Program-made: the position numbers and the translations under genes
Notes under the pieces: model-generated
Databases searched by the model: none
Seen by the model: only the letters and a program-made list of their open reading frames with translations
What the model was told of the DNA's origin: nothing
Assembly (NCBI RefSeq): GCF_018613795.1
Contig: NZ_JAGGPN010000050.1
Location: forward strand, 1-43,788
Length of the DNA stretch: 43,788 nucleotides
Source of the DNA: Arthrobacter sp. ISL-65
Lineage (GTDB): Bacteria; Actinomycetota; Actinomycetes; Actinomycetales; Micrococcaceae
Direction of reading: 5' to 3'
Part shown: piece after piece, positions 1 through 8,171 of the stretch
Position numbering within the stretch: position 1 is the stretch's first letter
Layout of the letters: every line of letters starts with the position of its first letter

Positions 1-242
1 GTGGCCACCGTGATGCCCGTGCCCGGGTTGTCGGCGAGGAACGCCCCGATGGCCTGTTCGCTGCGGCCGTCCCCGTAGACGTCCGCCGTGTCGAAGAAGG
101 TCACGCCGGCCACAGCAGACGCCGCGAGGATGGCCTGTGCCTGTGCCGGGTCAACGTTGCCCCAGTCCGCGCCGAGCTGCCAGGTTCCCAGTCCAACGAC
201 TGAAACGTTCCGTCCGGTCTTGCCTAAGATGCGCTGTTCCAT
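1..242 (-). CDS. Aldo/keto reductase, N-terminal part (runs off the window)
   Basis: The visible 80 residues begin MEQRILGKTGRNVSVVGLGT and continue with TFFDTADVYGDGRSEQAIG. This is the classic N-terminal barrel of aldo/keto reductases: the GLGTW strand, then the catalytic Asp in DTAD and the catalytic Tyr in DVYG. The family reduces carbonyls with NADPH in the cytoplasm; the substrate cannot be read from the sequence. The rest lies beyond base 1. The gene follows the xanthine dehydrogenase gene on the same strand after 56 bases, but a TATAGT hexamer sits six bases before the ATG with no clear ribosome binding site. It may therefore have its own leaderless promoter rather than belonging to the purine operon. 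Confidence 0.88.
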   Translation of the reverse strand, partial: MEQRILGKTGRNVSVVGLGTWQLGADWGNVDPAQAQAILAASAVAGVTFFDTADVYGDGRSEQAIGAFLADNPGTGITVA

Positions 243-298
243 CCCCCGACTATATGTTGCCAACGCCGCGCGGGCTCACTTCGCGCGCCCGTCGCGGT

Positions 299-3178
299 TC
301 ATGGGGCGCAAAGTGACTCCGCGTTGCCCGGACCAGCGGAAATGCTCTCACCAGCGGGAACACCGTCAGCCGCAGGAACTAGCCCCGCCTCCTTCAGCCC
401 GAGGTAGATCCTGTCCCGGGCTATCGGCAGCTCTGCGAACCGCACGCCGGTGGCATTCCGGATGGCATTGGCCAGCGCCGGCGCCACGGGGTTGAAGGGG
501 CTTTCGCTCATGGACTTGGCTCCCAGCGGTCCCAGCGCATCGTTGGTGTCGGCGAAGTACACCTCGCTGCGCGGCACGTCGGCGAAGGACGGGATGTGGT
601 ACTGCCGGAGGATGTCCGTGGTGACCCGGCCGGCGTCGTCCACGCGGACCTCCTCGTAGAGTGCGGCACCCAGCGCCTGGGCGATGCCGCCCTCGATCTG
701 GCCCCGGCACTGCCGCGGGTTCACCACGACGCCGGCATCGGCCGCCTGCACGCTCTGCAGGATCCGCAGCTCACCGGTCCCAGTGTTCACGGCCACGCGG
801 AAGCCGTGGACGTTGAAGGCCACCGAGCGCGGCGTTCCGCCCCAGCGCCCCTCGGCCTCGAGTTCGACGCCGGCCTGCCGGGCGGCGTCGAACAGTTCAC
901 TAAGCGGCACCCTGGTTCCTTCGCAGACGACGGCATCGCCGTCGAGCACGCATCCGGACGACTGGATTTGCCGGACGCCGGCGGCGAACGCCCGGATCCG
1001 GACGGCCAGTTCTTCGGCCGCGGCGAGCGTGGCTTTGCCGGCCACCACGGTGCCGGCCGAGCCAAAGGCGCCGGTGTCGTGCTCGATCAGGTCCGTGTCG
1101 GACTGCCGGACCGCGACCCGCGCGGCCACGGTGGACAGCGCCGTCGCCGCCAGCTGCGCGTGCACCGTGGTGGTGCCGTTGCCGAATTCGGCGGTTCCGA
1201 CGTCGGCGGCGTACGTTCCGTCGGCCAGGAGCCGGATCTTCGAATGGGCGAAGTGGCCCCGCGGCGGCACGGTGTCGATCATGGACAGCGCCGTGCCCTC
1301 CCCCGTAACCCAGTCCGGCCCCAGGTCATCGAGGCCGGCAGCCCGGTAGCGTTCGCGGCCGCGTTCCAATGCGTCCTGCACCAGGCGCGTGCATTGGTCC
1401 AGCCCGTAGCTTCCGTAGTGGACGTCCTCCTCCGGTTCGGAATGGGTGGACAGCATGTCGTCGCCCTCGCGGACCATGTTGCGGCGGCGGAACTCCAGCG
1501 GGTCCATGCCGATGCCGGCGGCCAGTTCGTCGATGGCCGATTCGATGGCGAAGATCATCTGGCTGAGCCCGTAGCCGCGGAACGCTCCGGAGGGCACGGT
1601 GTTGGTGTAAACGGCGAGCGCGTCGACCTTCTTGTTGGCGCACTTGTACACGGCAAGGGATTCGCCGCAGCCGTGGAACATGACGCCGGGGGCGTGGTTG
1701 CCGTAGGCGCCCGTGTTGGTGAGGACGTCCAGCTGCAGCGCCGTGAGCCTGCCGTCACTGCTGGCGCCCGCCTTGAGCTTGATGGTGAACGGGTGCCGCG
1801 TGGTGCTGGCGGTGAACTGCTCGGTCCGGGTGAACTCCAGCTGCACGGGGCGCCGCAGCTTCAAGGCTGCGAGGGCGGCGATGTCCTCAGTCAGGACTTC
1901 CTGCTTTCCGCCGAAACCGCCGCCCACCCGGCCCGCCACCACGTGGACCTGCTCCTCGGGCAGCCCGAACACGCGGCAGAGCGTGCGGCGCACCAGGAAC
2001 GGAACCTGGCTGGACGTGCGCACCTGCAGCCGGCCGTCGTCGTCCACCGAAGCGATCGCAGCGTGTGTTTCCAGCGCCACGTGCTGGACGCGCTGGGTCC
2101 GGTAGGTCTGCTCGTGGATGAAGTCCGCCGCCGCGAAGCCGTCGCTGACGCTGCCAAGTTCGGTGTGCAGCCCCGCCACAATGTTCCGCTCGGGCTGGGC
2201 GATCCGCGCCATGCCGGCGTCCTTGTCCCCGTGCACGGCGGGGGCACCGGGCCGGATGGCATCCTGCGGGGTGAACACCGCGGGCAGTTCCTCGTACTCA
2301 ACGCGGACCGCGCGCACGCCCGCTTCCGCCGCGCCCACCGATTCGGCGACGACGGCGGCCACCCGCTGGCCGCGGAACCTCACCACGGTGTCCAACAGCC
2401 GGGTGTCGTCGGGGTCGTCGGTGTAGAGCTCGTGCTGGGCGCTGGAATACAGCTGGGCGGGGGCGTCCTCGGCGGTGAGGACGGCCACCACTCCAGGCAC
2501 CTCCATGGCACCCGCGGTGTCGATGGACAGGACCCGGGCGTGCGCATGCGGCGAGCGCACGAGCTTCAGGTGCAGCAGGCCGGGCAGCGCCTCGGCCGGG
2601 ACGTCCAGCGTGTAGCGCGCCTGCCCCGTGACCACTGCGCGGCTGGCCGGGGCCGGAACGTTGTCGCCCAACCGGCCGGGCTCCGGGGCGGGCTGCCCCT
2701 CGCCGGCGATCCCCGAACCGGGGCCCTCCGGGGCCGGGTGGCCTTCGTGGCCGCAGACGGCGTCCGCGATGGCCCGGTACCCGGTGCAGCGGCACAGGTT
2801 TCCCTTCAGGTTGCGCGGCAGGTTTCCCTTCTGCGCGTCGTCGAACGTGGCCGCCGTCATCACCATGCCCGCCGTGCAAAAGCCGCACTGGAAGCCCTGG
2901 CGGTCCAGGAACTGCTGCTGCACCGGGTGCAGGTCAGCTCCCTCGCTCGTGGCTGGGAGGCCTTCGATGGTGGTGACGGCATGGCCTTCGGCGCGCACGG
3001 CCGGGTAGATGCAGCTGTGCACCGGAGTGCCGTCCACGTGCACAGTGCAGGCACCGCAGTCGCCGCCGTCGCAGCCCTTCTTCACGCCGAGGTTGCCCTG
3101 CTCCCGGAGGAACGTGCGCAGGCACTGGCCGGGCCACGGCTGTGCCTCTACCGGCGCACCGTTAATTTCCATGGCCAT
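299..3178 (-). CDS. Xanthine dehydrogenase, fused [2Fe-2S] and molybdopterin-binding subunit
   Basis: Catalytic chain of a xanthine dehydrogenase that hydroxylates hypoxanthine/xanthine to urate (959 aa). Residues about 1-150 form the two-cluster iron-sulphur module, with CDGGDCGACTVHVDG for the plant-type ferredoxin cluster and CGFCTAGM plus CRCTGY for the second. The remainder is the molybdopterin domain, with GGGFGGK, GAFRGYG and, near the C terminus, AKSMSES. In most family members this last place reads KGxGE; here the catalytic Glu is kept but the flanking glycines are serines. Many bacteria encode these two modules separately, so the fusion is notable. The start was chosen because the FAD-subunit stop lies two bases upstream (TGAGCATG), giving translational coupling. 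Last gene of the guanine deaminase/permease/xdh run. The frame stays open far upstream, but that part is antisense-type noise over the FAD gene. Confidence 0.93.
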   Translation of the reverse strand: MAMEINGAPVEAQPWPGQCLRTFLREQGNLGVKKGCDGGDCGACTVHVDGTPVHSCIYPAVRAEGHAVTTIEGLPATSEGADLHPVQQQFLDRQGFQCGFCTAGMVMTAATFDDAQKGNLPRNLKGNLCRCTGYRAIADAVCGHEGHPAPEGPGSGIAGEGQPAPEPGRLGDNVPAPASRAVVTGQARYTLDVPAEALPGLLHLKLVRSPHAHARVLSIDTAGAMEVPGVVAVLTAEDAPAQLYSSAQHELYTDDPDDTRLLDTVVRFRGQRVAAVVAESVGAAEAGVRAVRVEYEELPAVFTPQDAIRPGAPAVHGDKDAGMARIAQPERNIVAGLHTELGSVSDGFAAADFIHEQTYRTQRVQHVALETHAAIASVDDDGRLQVRTSSQVPFLVRRTLCRVFGLPEEQVHVVAGRVGGGFGGKQEVLTEDIAALAALKLRRPVQLEFTRTEQFTASTTRHPFTIKLKAGASSDGRLTALQLDVLTNTGAYGNHAPGVMFHGCGESLAVYKCANKKVDALAVYTNTVPSGAFRGYGLSQMIFAIESAIDELAAGIGMDPLEFRRRNMVREGDDMLSTHSEPEEDVHYGSYGLDQCTRLVQDALERGRERYRAAGLDDLGPDWVTGEGTALSMIDTVPPRGHFAHSKIRLLADGTYAADVGTAEFGNGTTTVHAQLAATALSTVAARVAVRQSDTDLIEHDTGAFGSAGTVVAGKATLAAAEELAVRIRAFAAGVRQIQSSGCVLDGDAVVCEGTRVPLSELFDAARQAGVELEAEGRWGGTPRSVAFNVHGFRVAVNTGTGELRILQSVQAADAGVVVNPRQCRGQIEGGIAQALGAALYEEVRVDDAGRVTTDILRQYHIPSFADVPRSEVYFADTNDALGPLGAKSMSESPFNPVAPALANAIRNATGVRFAELPIARDRIYLGLKEAGLVPAADGVPAGESISAGPGNAESLCAP

Positions 3179-3180
3179 GC

Positions 3181-4125
3181 TCAGGCCTCTCTCTTCGTCT
3201 GCCGGGTTGGCTGCGTCTGCCGGGCCGGCTGCTGTGTCATTTCCGGTGGCCAGAAGTCGCCGGACACTGCTGCCGGCGCCCCTGCCGGCATGCCCAGTTC
3301 TGCCCGGATTTCCTCCGCGAGCCGGCCCGTCATGTCGTGGCGCCACGCTGGCAGCCCGTGGATATCGTCGTGATAGAGGCCCGCCGGGATGGCGGCCTCG
3401 AGTTCGCCCGCCAGTTCCGGCGCGTCCGGCAGGGATCCGAACCGGAGCTGCACGGGCCGCTTCGTGGCGGCGGTGACGGTGAGCGCAAACCGGCCGTCGC
3501 CGTCGAGCCTTCCGATCAGCAGCACCCCCGACCTGCCGAGGTTGCTCAGCGAGAGCCGGCGGAACGCCACCCGGGAGGACAGGGCCGACGCCGGCAGGTT
3601 GACGCTGCGGAGCAGCTCGCCGGGCGCCAGTGCGTTTTGCCCGTCCCCGGTGATGAAGTCGGCCACCGGGAGTTCCCGGCGGGATCCTCCCGGGCCGAGG
3701 ACCGTGGCCGTGCCGTCCAACCCGGCGCACAGCGAGATCATGGGCCCGGCGGGCAGGGATGTGCACAGGTTGCCGCCCACGGTGGACATGTTCCAGACCT
3801 TGAAGGACGCCACGAAGGAGTCGCAGCAGGGCCGGACCAGGTCCAGGCCGGGCCAGTCCCTCGTGCCCTGTTCTGCCAGCTTCTCCGGGAGCGCGTACAG
3901 TTCGGCGACGGTGCAGGTGGCGGCCAGCTCGATGCCGTTCGCGGTCACGGTGACGGCTTGCCAGCCGGCCGAGCCGAGATCCAGCAGGCGCCGCAGCGGC
4001 TCCGGACCGAAAGCCGTGCTGCCATAGGAAAAGAGGACGGTGCCGCCCGCGAGCCAGGCGTCGCCGTCGCGCCAGTCGGCGGGGTCGGTGGTGCGGACCA
4101 CCGCCTCGATGGTGTTCATGTCCAT
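3181..4125 (-). CDS. Xanthine dehydrogenase FAD-binding subunit
   Basis: A 314-residue protein starting MDMNTIEAVV. It carries the FAD-domain signatures AGGTVLFSYG (residues about 27-36) and STVGGNLCTSLPAG (about 115-128) of the CO dehydrogenase/xanthine dehydrogenase medium subunit. It passes electrons from the iron-sulphur clusters to FAD and then NAD+. The start is supported by a well-spaced AGGAG five bases before the ATG. That ATG overlaps the end of xdhC by ten bases, and the stop is two bases from the start of the catalytic chain, so the three genes are translationally linked. The usual partner order (medium, then small/large subunits) is kept. Confidence 0.92.
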   Translation of the reverse strand: MDMNTIEAVVRTTDPADWRDGDAWLAGGTVLFSYGSTAFGPEPLRRLLDLGSAGWQAVTVTANGIELAATCTVAELYALPEKLAEQGTRDWPGLDLVRPCCDSFVASFKVWNMSTVGGNLCTSLPAGPMISLCAGLDGTATVLGPGGSRRELPVADFITGDGQNALAPGELLRSVNLPASALSSRVAFRRLSLSNLGRSGVLLIGRLDGDGRFALTVTAATKRPVQLRFGSLPDAPELAGELEAAIPAGLYHDDIHGLPAWRHDMTGRLAEEIRAELGMPAGAPAAVSGDFWPPEMTQQPARQTQPTRQTKREA

Positions 4126-5522
4126 GCGATCTCCTGAGGTGCCTGTTCTGTATTTGATGCCGGTGCCCTGCTGGCTGCCGGTTCTGCCTGGGGTGCTTGT
4201 TCCGGGCCGGCGCTCCCGCCGGCGGGCATCGAATGGATAGGGCCGGTGCCGTCCCGCAGCGGGGCGCAGGCGGCGGCACCGGTGCGGGACGCGATCAGCT
4301 CGGCCGTAATGGAGACCGCCACTTCCGCCGGTGTGACGGCACCAAGATCCAGTCCGATCGGCGAATGCAGCCGTGCCAGCCGCTCCGGTGCCACGCCGGC
4401 CTCGAGCAGCCCGTCGATGCGGTGCCGGTGGCTGCGGCGCGAGCCCATGGCGCCGACGAAGGCAACGTCCAGCCCCAGTGCTTCCTGCAGCAGCGGGATG
4501 TCGAACTTGGGGTCGTGGGTGAGGACGCAGATGACAGTGCGGGAGTCGATGCGCCCCGCCACGGCTTCCGCGGCGAGATACCGGTGCGGCCAGTCGGTGG
4601 CCACCTCGTCTGCCGCGGCGAAACGCTCCTGCGCAGAGAACGCCGGCCGGGCATCGCACAGCGTGACGCGGTAGCCGAGCAGCTTGGCGGCCGGCACCAG
4701 GGCGGCGCCAAAGTCGTTGGCACCGAACACCAGCAGCCGGGCCTGTGGCAGGCGGCTCTCCACCAGCAGGGTCACTGGCTCGGGCGATGTCGCCCCACCC
4801 TCCATACCGTGACCCTCCGTACTGCGGGCACCCCGGACAGAAACGCCACAGCCCTGCGGCGGCGCCAGCCGGACCAGTCCCGTCCGGCCCCCGCGCAGCA
4901 GCGGTTCGAGCTGGGCCGCGGCCGCCAGGAGTGCTTCCTGTCTGGCCCCAGCGTCCAGGTTCAGAGCGTCCAGGCCCAGCAGTGCCGCGAGCTCCGCCGA
5001 TTCCGCCGCCCGGAAGCTCCCCGGATCAGGAATCACGACGACGGCGGGCGGCTGGGCGGCCGCAACACCCATTTTCCCGGCAGCCCCCAGTGCACTGCCG
5101 GACAGGGTTCCGCCGGTCCCGCTGTCGATGCGCCGGATCAGTGCCAGCGGCCGTTCGGGGTCCCCGCCCGCGAACTTCCAGAGGACCCCGAGCCCGGCGG
5201 CACTGCCGTCCAGGGGCTGAATGTGGACCTCCAGCTCACCGCCGCAGGTGAGCCCGACGGCGAATGCGTCCTCGCTGCTGAAGCCGAACGCCTCAAGGCG
5301 GGTGCCGCCGTCGGCCATCACTTCCAGCGCCGAGGCAACCACGGCACCCTCAACACAGCCGCCGGAGAGGCTGCCGAGGATCTCGCCCGACTCGGACACC
5401 AGCATGGAGGTCCCGGGCGGGCGCGGCACGGAGCCGCTGGCGGTGATGATGGTGGCGACGGCGCACCGTTCCCCGGAGGCCGCCGGGCGCCAGCCGGCCA
5501 GAGAAGGCATCAGATCCAGCAT
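4116..5522 (-). CDS. xdhC: XdhC/CoxI family maturation factor
   Basis: A 468-residue protein. The N-terminal XdhC/CoxI domain covers residues about 10-110, including GSVPRPPGTSMLV and GSLSGGCVEGAV. A variable middle section follows, then a C-terminal Rossmann domain from LLVFGANDFGAALVPAAKLL through THDPKFDIPLL and GAMGSRRSHRHR to PIGLDLGAVTPAEVAVSI. XdhC proteins bind molybdenum cofactor, promote its sulphuration and deliver it to xanthine dehydrogenase in the cytoplasm. The last 45 residues are an Ala/Pro/Gln-rich tail that overlaps the FAD gene start. A GAGGGAG precedes the ATG by seven bases. It is longer than many XdhC proteins (roughly 300-400 aa) because of the middle insert and tail. 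Confidence 0.9.
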   Translation of the reverse strand: MLDLMPSLAGWRPAASGERCAVATIITASGSVPRPPGTSMLVSESGEILGSLSGGCVEGAVVASALEVMADGGTRLEAFGFSSEDAFAVGLTCGGELEVHIQPLDGSAAGLGVLWKFAGGDPERPLALIRRIDSGTGGTLSGSALGAAGKMGVAAAQPPAVVVIPDPGSFRAAESAELAALLGLDALNLDAGARQEALLAAAAQLEPLLRGGRTGLVRLAPPQGCGVSVRGARSTEGHGMEGGATSPEPVTLLVESRLPQARLLVFGANDFGAALVPAAKLLGYRVTLCDARPAFSAQERFAAADEVATDWPHRYLAAEAVAGRIDSRTVICVLTHDPKFDIPLLQEALGLDVAFVGAMGSRRSHRHRIDGLLEAGVAPERLARLHSPIGLDLGAVTPAEVAVSITAELIASRTGAAACAPLRDGTGPIHSMPAGGSAGPEQAPQAEPAASRAPASNTEQAPQEIAWT

Positions 5523-5606
5523 GGCAGCACTCCCTCTTCCCGTGCGATGGTGCCCATATTCTCGTTCCTATCCTTGGTTGTGGAAAGCGTACGACGCCGG
5601 TCCAGC

Positions 5607-5674
5607 CCGGCGACGCGCAAACGGTCCGGGGATGCGCGGATTCCCGTATCGTCCGGCCGTTTGCGCGTCGCCGG
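5607..5674. terminator. Perfect 18-bp inverted repeat between permease and xdhC
   Basis: Arms 5607-5624 (CCGGCGACGCGCAAACGG) and 5657-5674 are exact reverse complements around a 32-base loop. It lies in the 180-base gap between the permease stop and xdhC start, both on the minus strand. No T-run follows, so it may be a partial terminator, an RNA processing or stability element that sets permease versus xdh levels, or a dispersed repeat. Confidence 0.6.
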
Positions 5675-5702
5675 CATTTTCCGCGTCCCTAAGCCCCGGT
5701 GC

Positions 5703-7259
5703 CTACGCCCCGAGCAGGGCGCTGACCGGACCCCGCGCGAAGTAGACCACGAAGCCCACGGTCACCACCCACATCAGCGGGTGGATCTTCTTCGCCTTGC
5801 CGGAGGCCGCGCCGATGACGGCCCAGCTCACGAAGCCCACGCCGATCCCGTTGGCGATCGAGTAGCTCAGCGGCATGGTGACGATCGTCAGAAAGGCAGG
5901 CAGTGCCACCGCGAACTTGGTGAACTTGATCTCGCGGATTTGCGCCATCATCATCGCGCCCACAACCACCAGGGCGGCGGCCGCCACCTCTAGCGGCACC
6001 ACGCTGGTCAGCGGGGTGAGGAACATGGAGCCCAGGAACAGCGCGCCGGTGACCACCGAGGCGAGCCCGGTGCGCGCCCCCTCGCCGATCCCCGCAGCGG
6101 AGTCGATGTACACGGTGTTGGAGGAACCTGACGTGGCGCCGCCAACCACTGCGCCGACGCCTTCGACGATGAAGGCGGACTTGAGCCGGGGGAACGTGCC
6201 GTTCTTGTGCGCCACGCCTGCGCTCTTCGCGAGCCCGGTCATGGTGCCCATGGCGTCGAAGAAGTTGGTGAAGACGAGCGTGAACACCAGCATGGTGGCC
6301 GCGAGTCCGCCGATTCGGCCGAAGGCGCCGAACAGGTCGAACTGCCCCACGAGGCCGAGGTCCGGCGCGGAGACCAGGTGGCCCGACAGCACCGGTGTGT
6401 TCAGGTGCCAGCCGCCGGGGTTGGTTTCGCTGGCGGGGCCGATGTGCAGGATTGCCTCGACGACGGCGGCGAGCGCCGTGGTGGCCACGATGCCGATGAG
6501 CAGGCCGCCCTGGACCTTCCGTGCCACCAGGATGCCCATGACCAGCAGGCCCACGATGAACACCATGGTGGGGATGGAGGTGATGGAGCCGTTGTCGCCG
6601 AGCTGGACCGGCGGGCCGCCGGTGGTGGCCTTGACGAAGCCGGAGTCCACGAAGCCGATGAAGGCGATGAACAGCCCGATGCCCACCGTGATGGCGGCCT
6701 TCAGCTCCTTGGGCACGGCCCTGAAAATCGCGGTCCGTGCGCCGGTGACGCCAAACAGGACGATCAGGATGCCGTTGATGACCACCAGGCCCATGGCCTC
6801 GGCCCAGGTGACTTCCTGGATCACGGCCACCGCGAGGAAGGAGTTGATGCCAAGTCCCGCGGCCAGGCCGAACGGGAGGTTGGCGATCAGGCCGAACGCG
6901 ATGGTCATGACCCCGGCTGTCAGCCCGGTGACCGCGCCCACCTGTGCCGCCGAAAGCCAGCCGCCGGCGACGTCCGTCGGGGCGTTGTCCGCGCTGAAGC
7001 CGCCGAGGATCAGCGGATTCAGGATGACGATGTAGGCCATCGTGAAGAAAGTGACCAGCCCGCCCCGCACCTCGCGGGCCACGGTGGAACCGCGCCGGGT
7101 GATGTGGAAGAAGCGGTCAAGGAACGAGTTCGACGCCGGGGGCCTGGGGCTGTTGCTCCGCTGGGCTTTGCCGGGTGCCGGGTTCTGCCCTGTCTGCCCT
7201 GCGCCCGGAAGCGCAGCCTGCTGTTCAGCGGTATTGTCCAGGATTGTCATGTCAGCCAC
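5703..7259 (-). CDS. NCS2-family purine permease (AzgA/GhxP type)
   Basis: A 518-residue membrane protein. After a polar N-terminal 45 residues comes the AzgA-type signature FLDRFFHITRRGSTVAREVR and GGLVTFFTMAYIVILNP, then about a dozen hydrophobic segments, including FFDAMGTMTGLAKSAG and the SGSSNTVYIDSAAG stretch. This subfamily imports adenine, guanine or hypoxanthine by proton symport. It starts six bases after the guanine deaminase stop on the same strand, so uptake and deamination of guanine are probably co-expressed. Two closely spaced ATGs (7259 and 7250) could serve as start. Which purine is preferred cannot be told from sequence alone. Confidence 0.9.
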   Translation of the reverse strand: MADMTILDNTAEQQAALPGAGQTGQNPAPGKAQRSNSPRPPASNSFLDRFFHITRRGSTVAREVRGGLVTFFTMAYIVILNPLILGGFSADNAPTDVAGGWLSAAQVGAVTGLTAGVMTIAFGLIANLPFGLAAGLGINSFLAVAVIQEVTWAEAMGLVVINGILIVLFGVTGARTAIFRAVPKELKAAITVGIGLFIAFIGFVDSGFVKATTGGPPVQLGDNGSITSIPTMVFIVGLLVMGILVARKVQGGLLIGIVATTALAAVVEAILHIGPASETNPGGWHLNTPVLSGHLVSAPDLGLVGQFDLFGAFGRIGGLAATMLVFTLVFTNFFDAMGTMTGLAKSAGVAHKNGTFPRLKSAFIVEGVGAVVGGATSGSSNTVYIDSAAGIGEGARTGLASVVTGALFLGSMFLTPLTSVVPLEVAAAALVVVGAMMMAQIREIKFTKFAVALPAFLTIVTMPLSYSIANGIGVGFVSWAVIGAASGKAKKIHPLMWVVTVGFVVYFARGPVSALLGA

Positions 7260-7265
7260 CGGGCC

Positions 7266-7760
7266 CTAGTAGTCAATCCTGGAGTCGAGCGTGTTCCAGG
7301 TGTTGAACGGTTCCAGGATGGCCGGCGCTTCGGGGTGGCCCAGCTCGAGCTTGGAGACCGGCATCAGGGCGTGCCGGTCCTCGTTGTCGAAGTACTCGTA
7401 GAAGACGGCGTCGTCGAAGCCCACGGAGGCGGCGTCGTGCCGGTCCGCGGCGAAGACCACGCGGTCGATGCGGGCCCACAGCGCCGAAGCGAGGCACATG
7501 GGGCATGGCTCGCAGCTGCTGTAGAGGGTGGCTCCGCGGAGGTCGAAGGTGTCAAGCCCGCTGCACGCGCGGCGGATGGCCGTGACCTCGGCGTGGGCGG
7601 TGGGATCGTTGTCGGCGGTGACCCGGTTGACGCCGTCGAACGCCTGACCGTCGGCGGTGACGATCACTGCTCCGAACGGTCCGCCGCTGTTTAGGACGTT
7701 GGCGGTTGCCAACCGGATGGACCTGGCCAGGAATGCCTCGGCCGTGACGGTGGTACTCAT
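7266..7760 (-). CDS. guaD: Guanine deaminase, cytidine-deaminase fold
   Basis: A 164-residue zinc deaminase. HAEVTAIRRA (about residues 55-64) supplies the zinc-binding His and catalytic Glu, and CEPCPMC supplies the two zinc cysteines. The ends resemble Bacillus subtilis GuaD, including SGGPFGAVIV and the aromatic FDDAVFYEYF stretch, with a short C-terminal tail ending in Tyr. It converts guanine to xanthine, the substrate of the xanthine dehydrogenase encoded downstream on the same strand. An in-frame ATG lies 84 bases further upstream, but MSTTVTAEAF at 7760 is preceded by GGGAG at good spacing and matches the family's usual N terminus. First gene of the minus-strand purine run. Confidence 0.9.
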   Translation of the reverse strand: MSTTVTAEAFLARSIRLATANVLNSGGPFGAVIVTADGQAFDGVNRVTADNDPTAHAEVTAIRRACSGLDTFDLRGATLYSSCEPCPMCLASALWARIDRVVFAADRHDAASVGFDDAVFYEYFDNEDRHALMPVSKLELGHPEAPAILEPFNTWNTLDSRIDY

Positions 7761-7958
7761 GATGCGACTCCCTTTGCTGTGGAAGCCGGTACCCCGCGGG
7801 CGGAACGGAAAGGACCAGATGCGACGGTTACCAGGCTTCAGCATGTGCTTTTGAAGGTTAAGTTGCGCCTGGTAGATAGCTTCCCCGGAGTCCGGGTGCC
7901 CGCCTTTGGCAACTTGAGATTAGCACCGGAATGTGGTTCACGCCATAGTTTTCTGGAA

Positions 7959-7985
7959 ACTTAATTTCGCAATGTGAAATGCGTG
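7959..7985. promoter_or_regulatory. Candidate operator shared with the uricase promoter
   Basis: ACTTAATTTC (7959-7968) and GAAATGCGTG (7976-7985) sit seven bases apart, and their inner parts form ATTTC-N7-GAAAT. The same two 10-base words occur in the opposite order at 11463-11472 and 11483-11492 before uricase. Two exact 10-mers shared by two promoters of one pathway suggests a common regulator. Confidence 0.5.
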
Positions 7986-8049
7986 TTTCTGGCGGCTCAC
8001 GACTGGCTGCTTCCGGGGGGCCACTTCCCGTTGTCACAAAGCGCGCCCA

Positions 8050-8078
8050 TTGACCGCGCTCCCGCGCCCGCCTACGCT
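8050..8078 (+). promoter_or_regulatory. Promoter of the 8-oxoguanine deaminase gene
   Basis: TTGACC at 8050-8055 and TACGCT at 8073-8078 are separated by exactly 17 bases, a good match to a housekeeping actinobacterial promoter. Transcription would start near 8085, giving a leader of about 85 bases before the ATG at 8172. Confidence 0.6.
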
Positions 8079-8171
8079 GGTGCCGACTCGCTGCCGTCGG
8101 GCAGCATATCCCCTGGATCAGCAGACAGGACTACTGAGCTGGAAAATCAGCACGCTCAGACAAGGACCCTC

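Larger units (their letters stand above)
7761..8171. promoter_or_regulatory. Divergent control region, guanine deaminase / 8-oxoguanine deaminase
   Basis: A 411-base gap with no convincing gene. It is locally AT-richer than its surroundings around 7840-7985. Contents: an 8-bp inverted repeat TACCAGGC/GCCTGGTA (7829-7836 and 7867-7874); the block 7959-7985 with ACTTAATTTC, then GAAATGCGTG, forming the palindrome ATTTC-7-GAAAT; two TTTCTGG copies around 7950-7990; and a good promoter facing right at 8050-8078. Likely the binding region for the purine regulator, perhaps the IclR protein encoded at 14247-15002; that assignment is inference. Confidence 0.6.

Noticed and set aside
596..3373. A 925-codon + strand reading frame opposite the xanthine dehydrogenase genes
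   Set aside because: It is antisense to a gene with full catalytic motifs, has Arg/Gly/His-rich low-complexity translation and no domain; typical of GC-rich codon usage.
3179..4279. An upstream extension of the molybdopterin-subunit frame
   Set aside because: This stretch encodes the FAD subunit in another frame; the extension is Arg/Pro-rich and lacks motifs, and coupling at TGAGCATG fixes the start at 3178.
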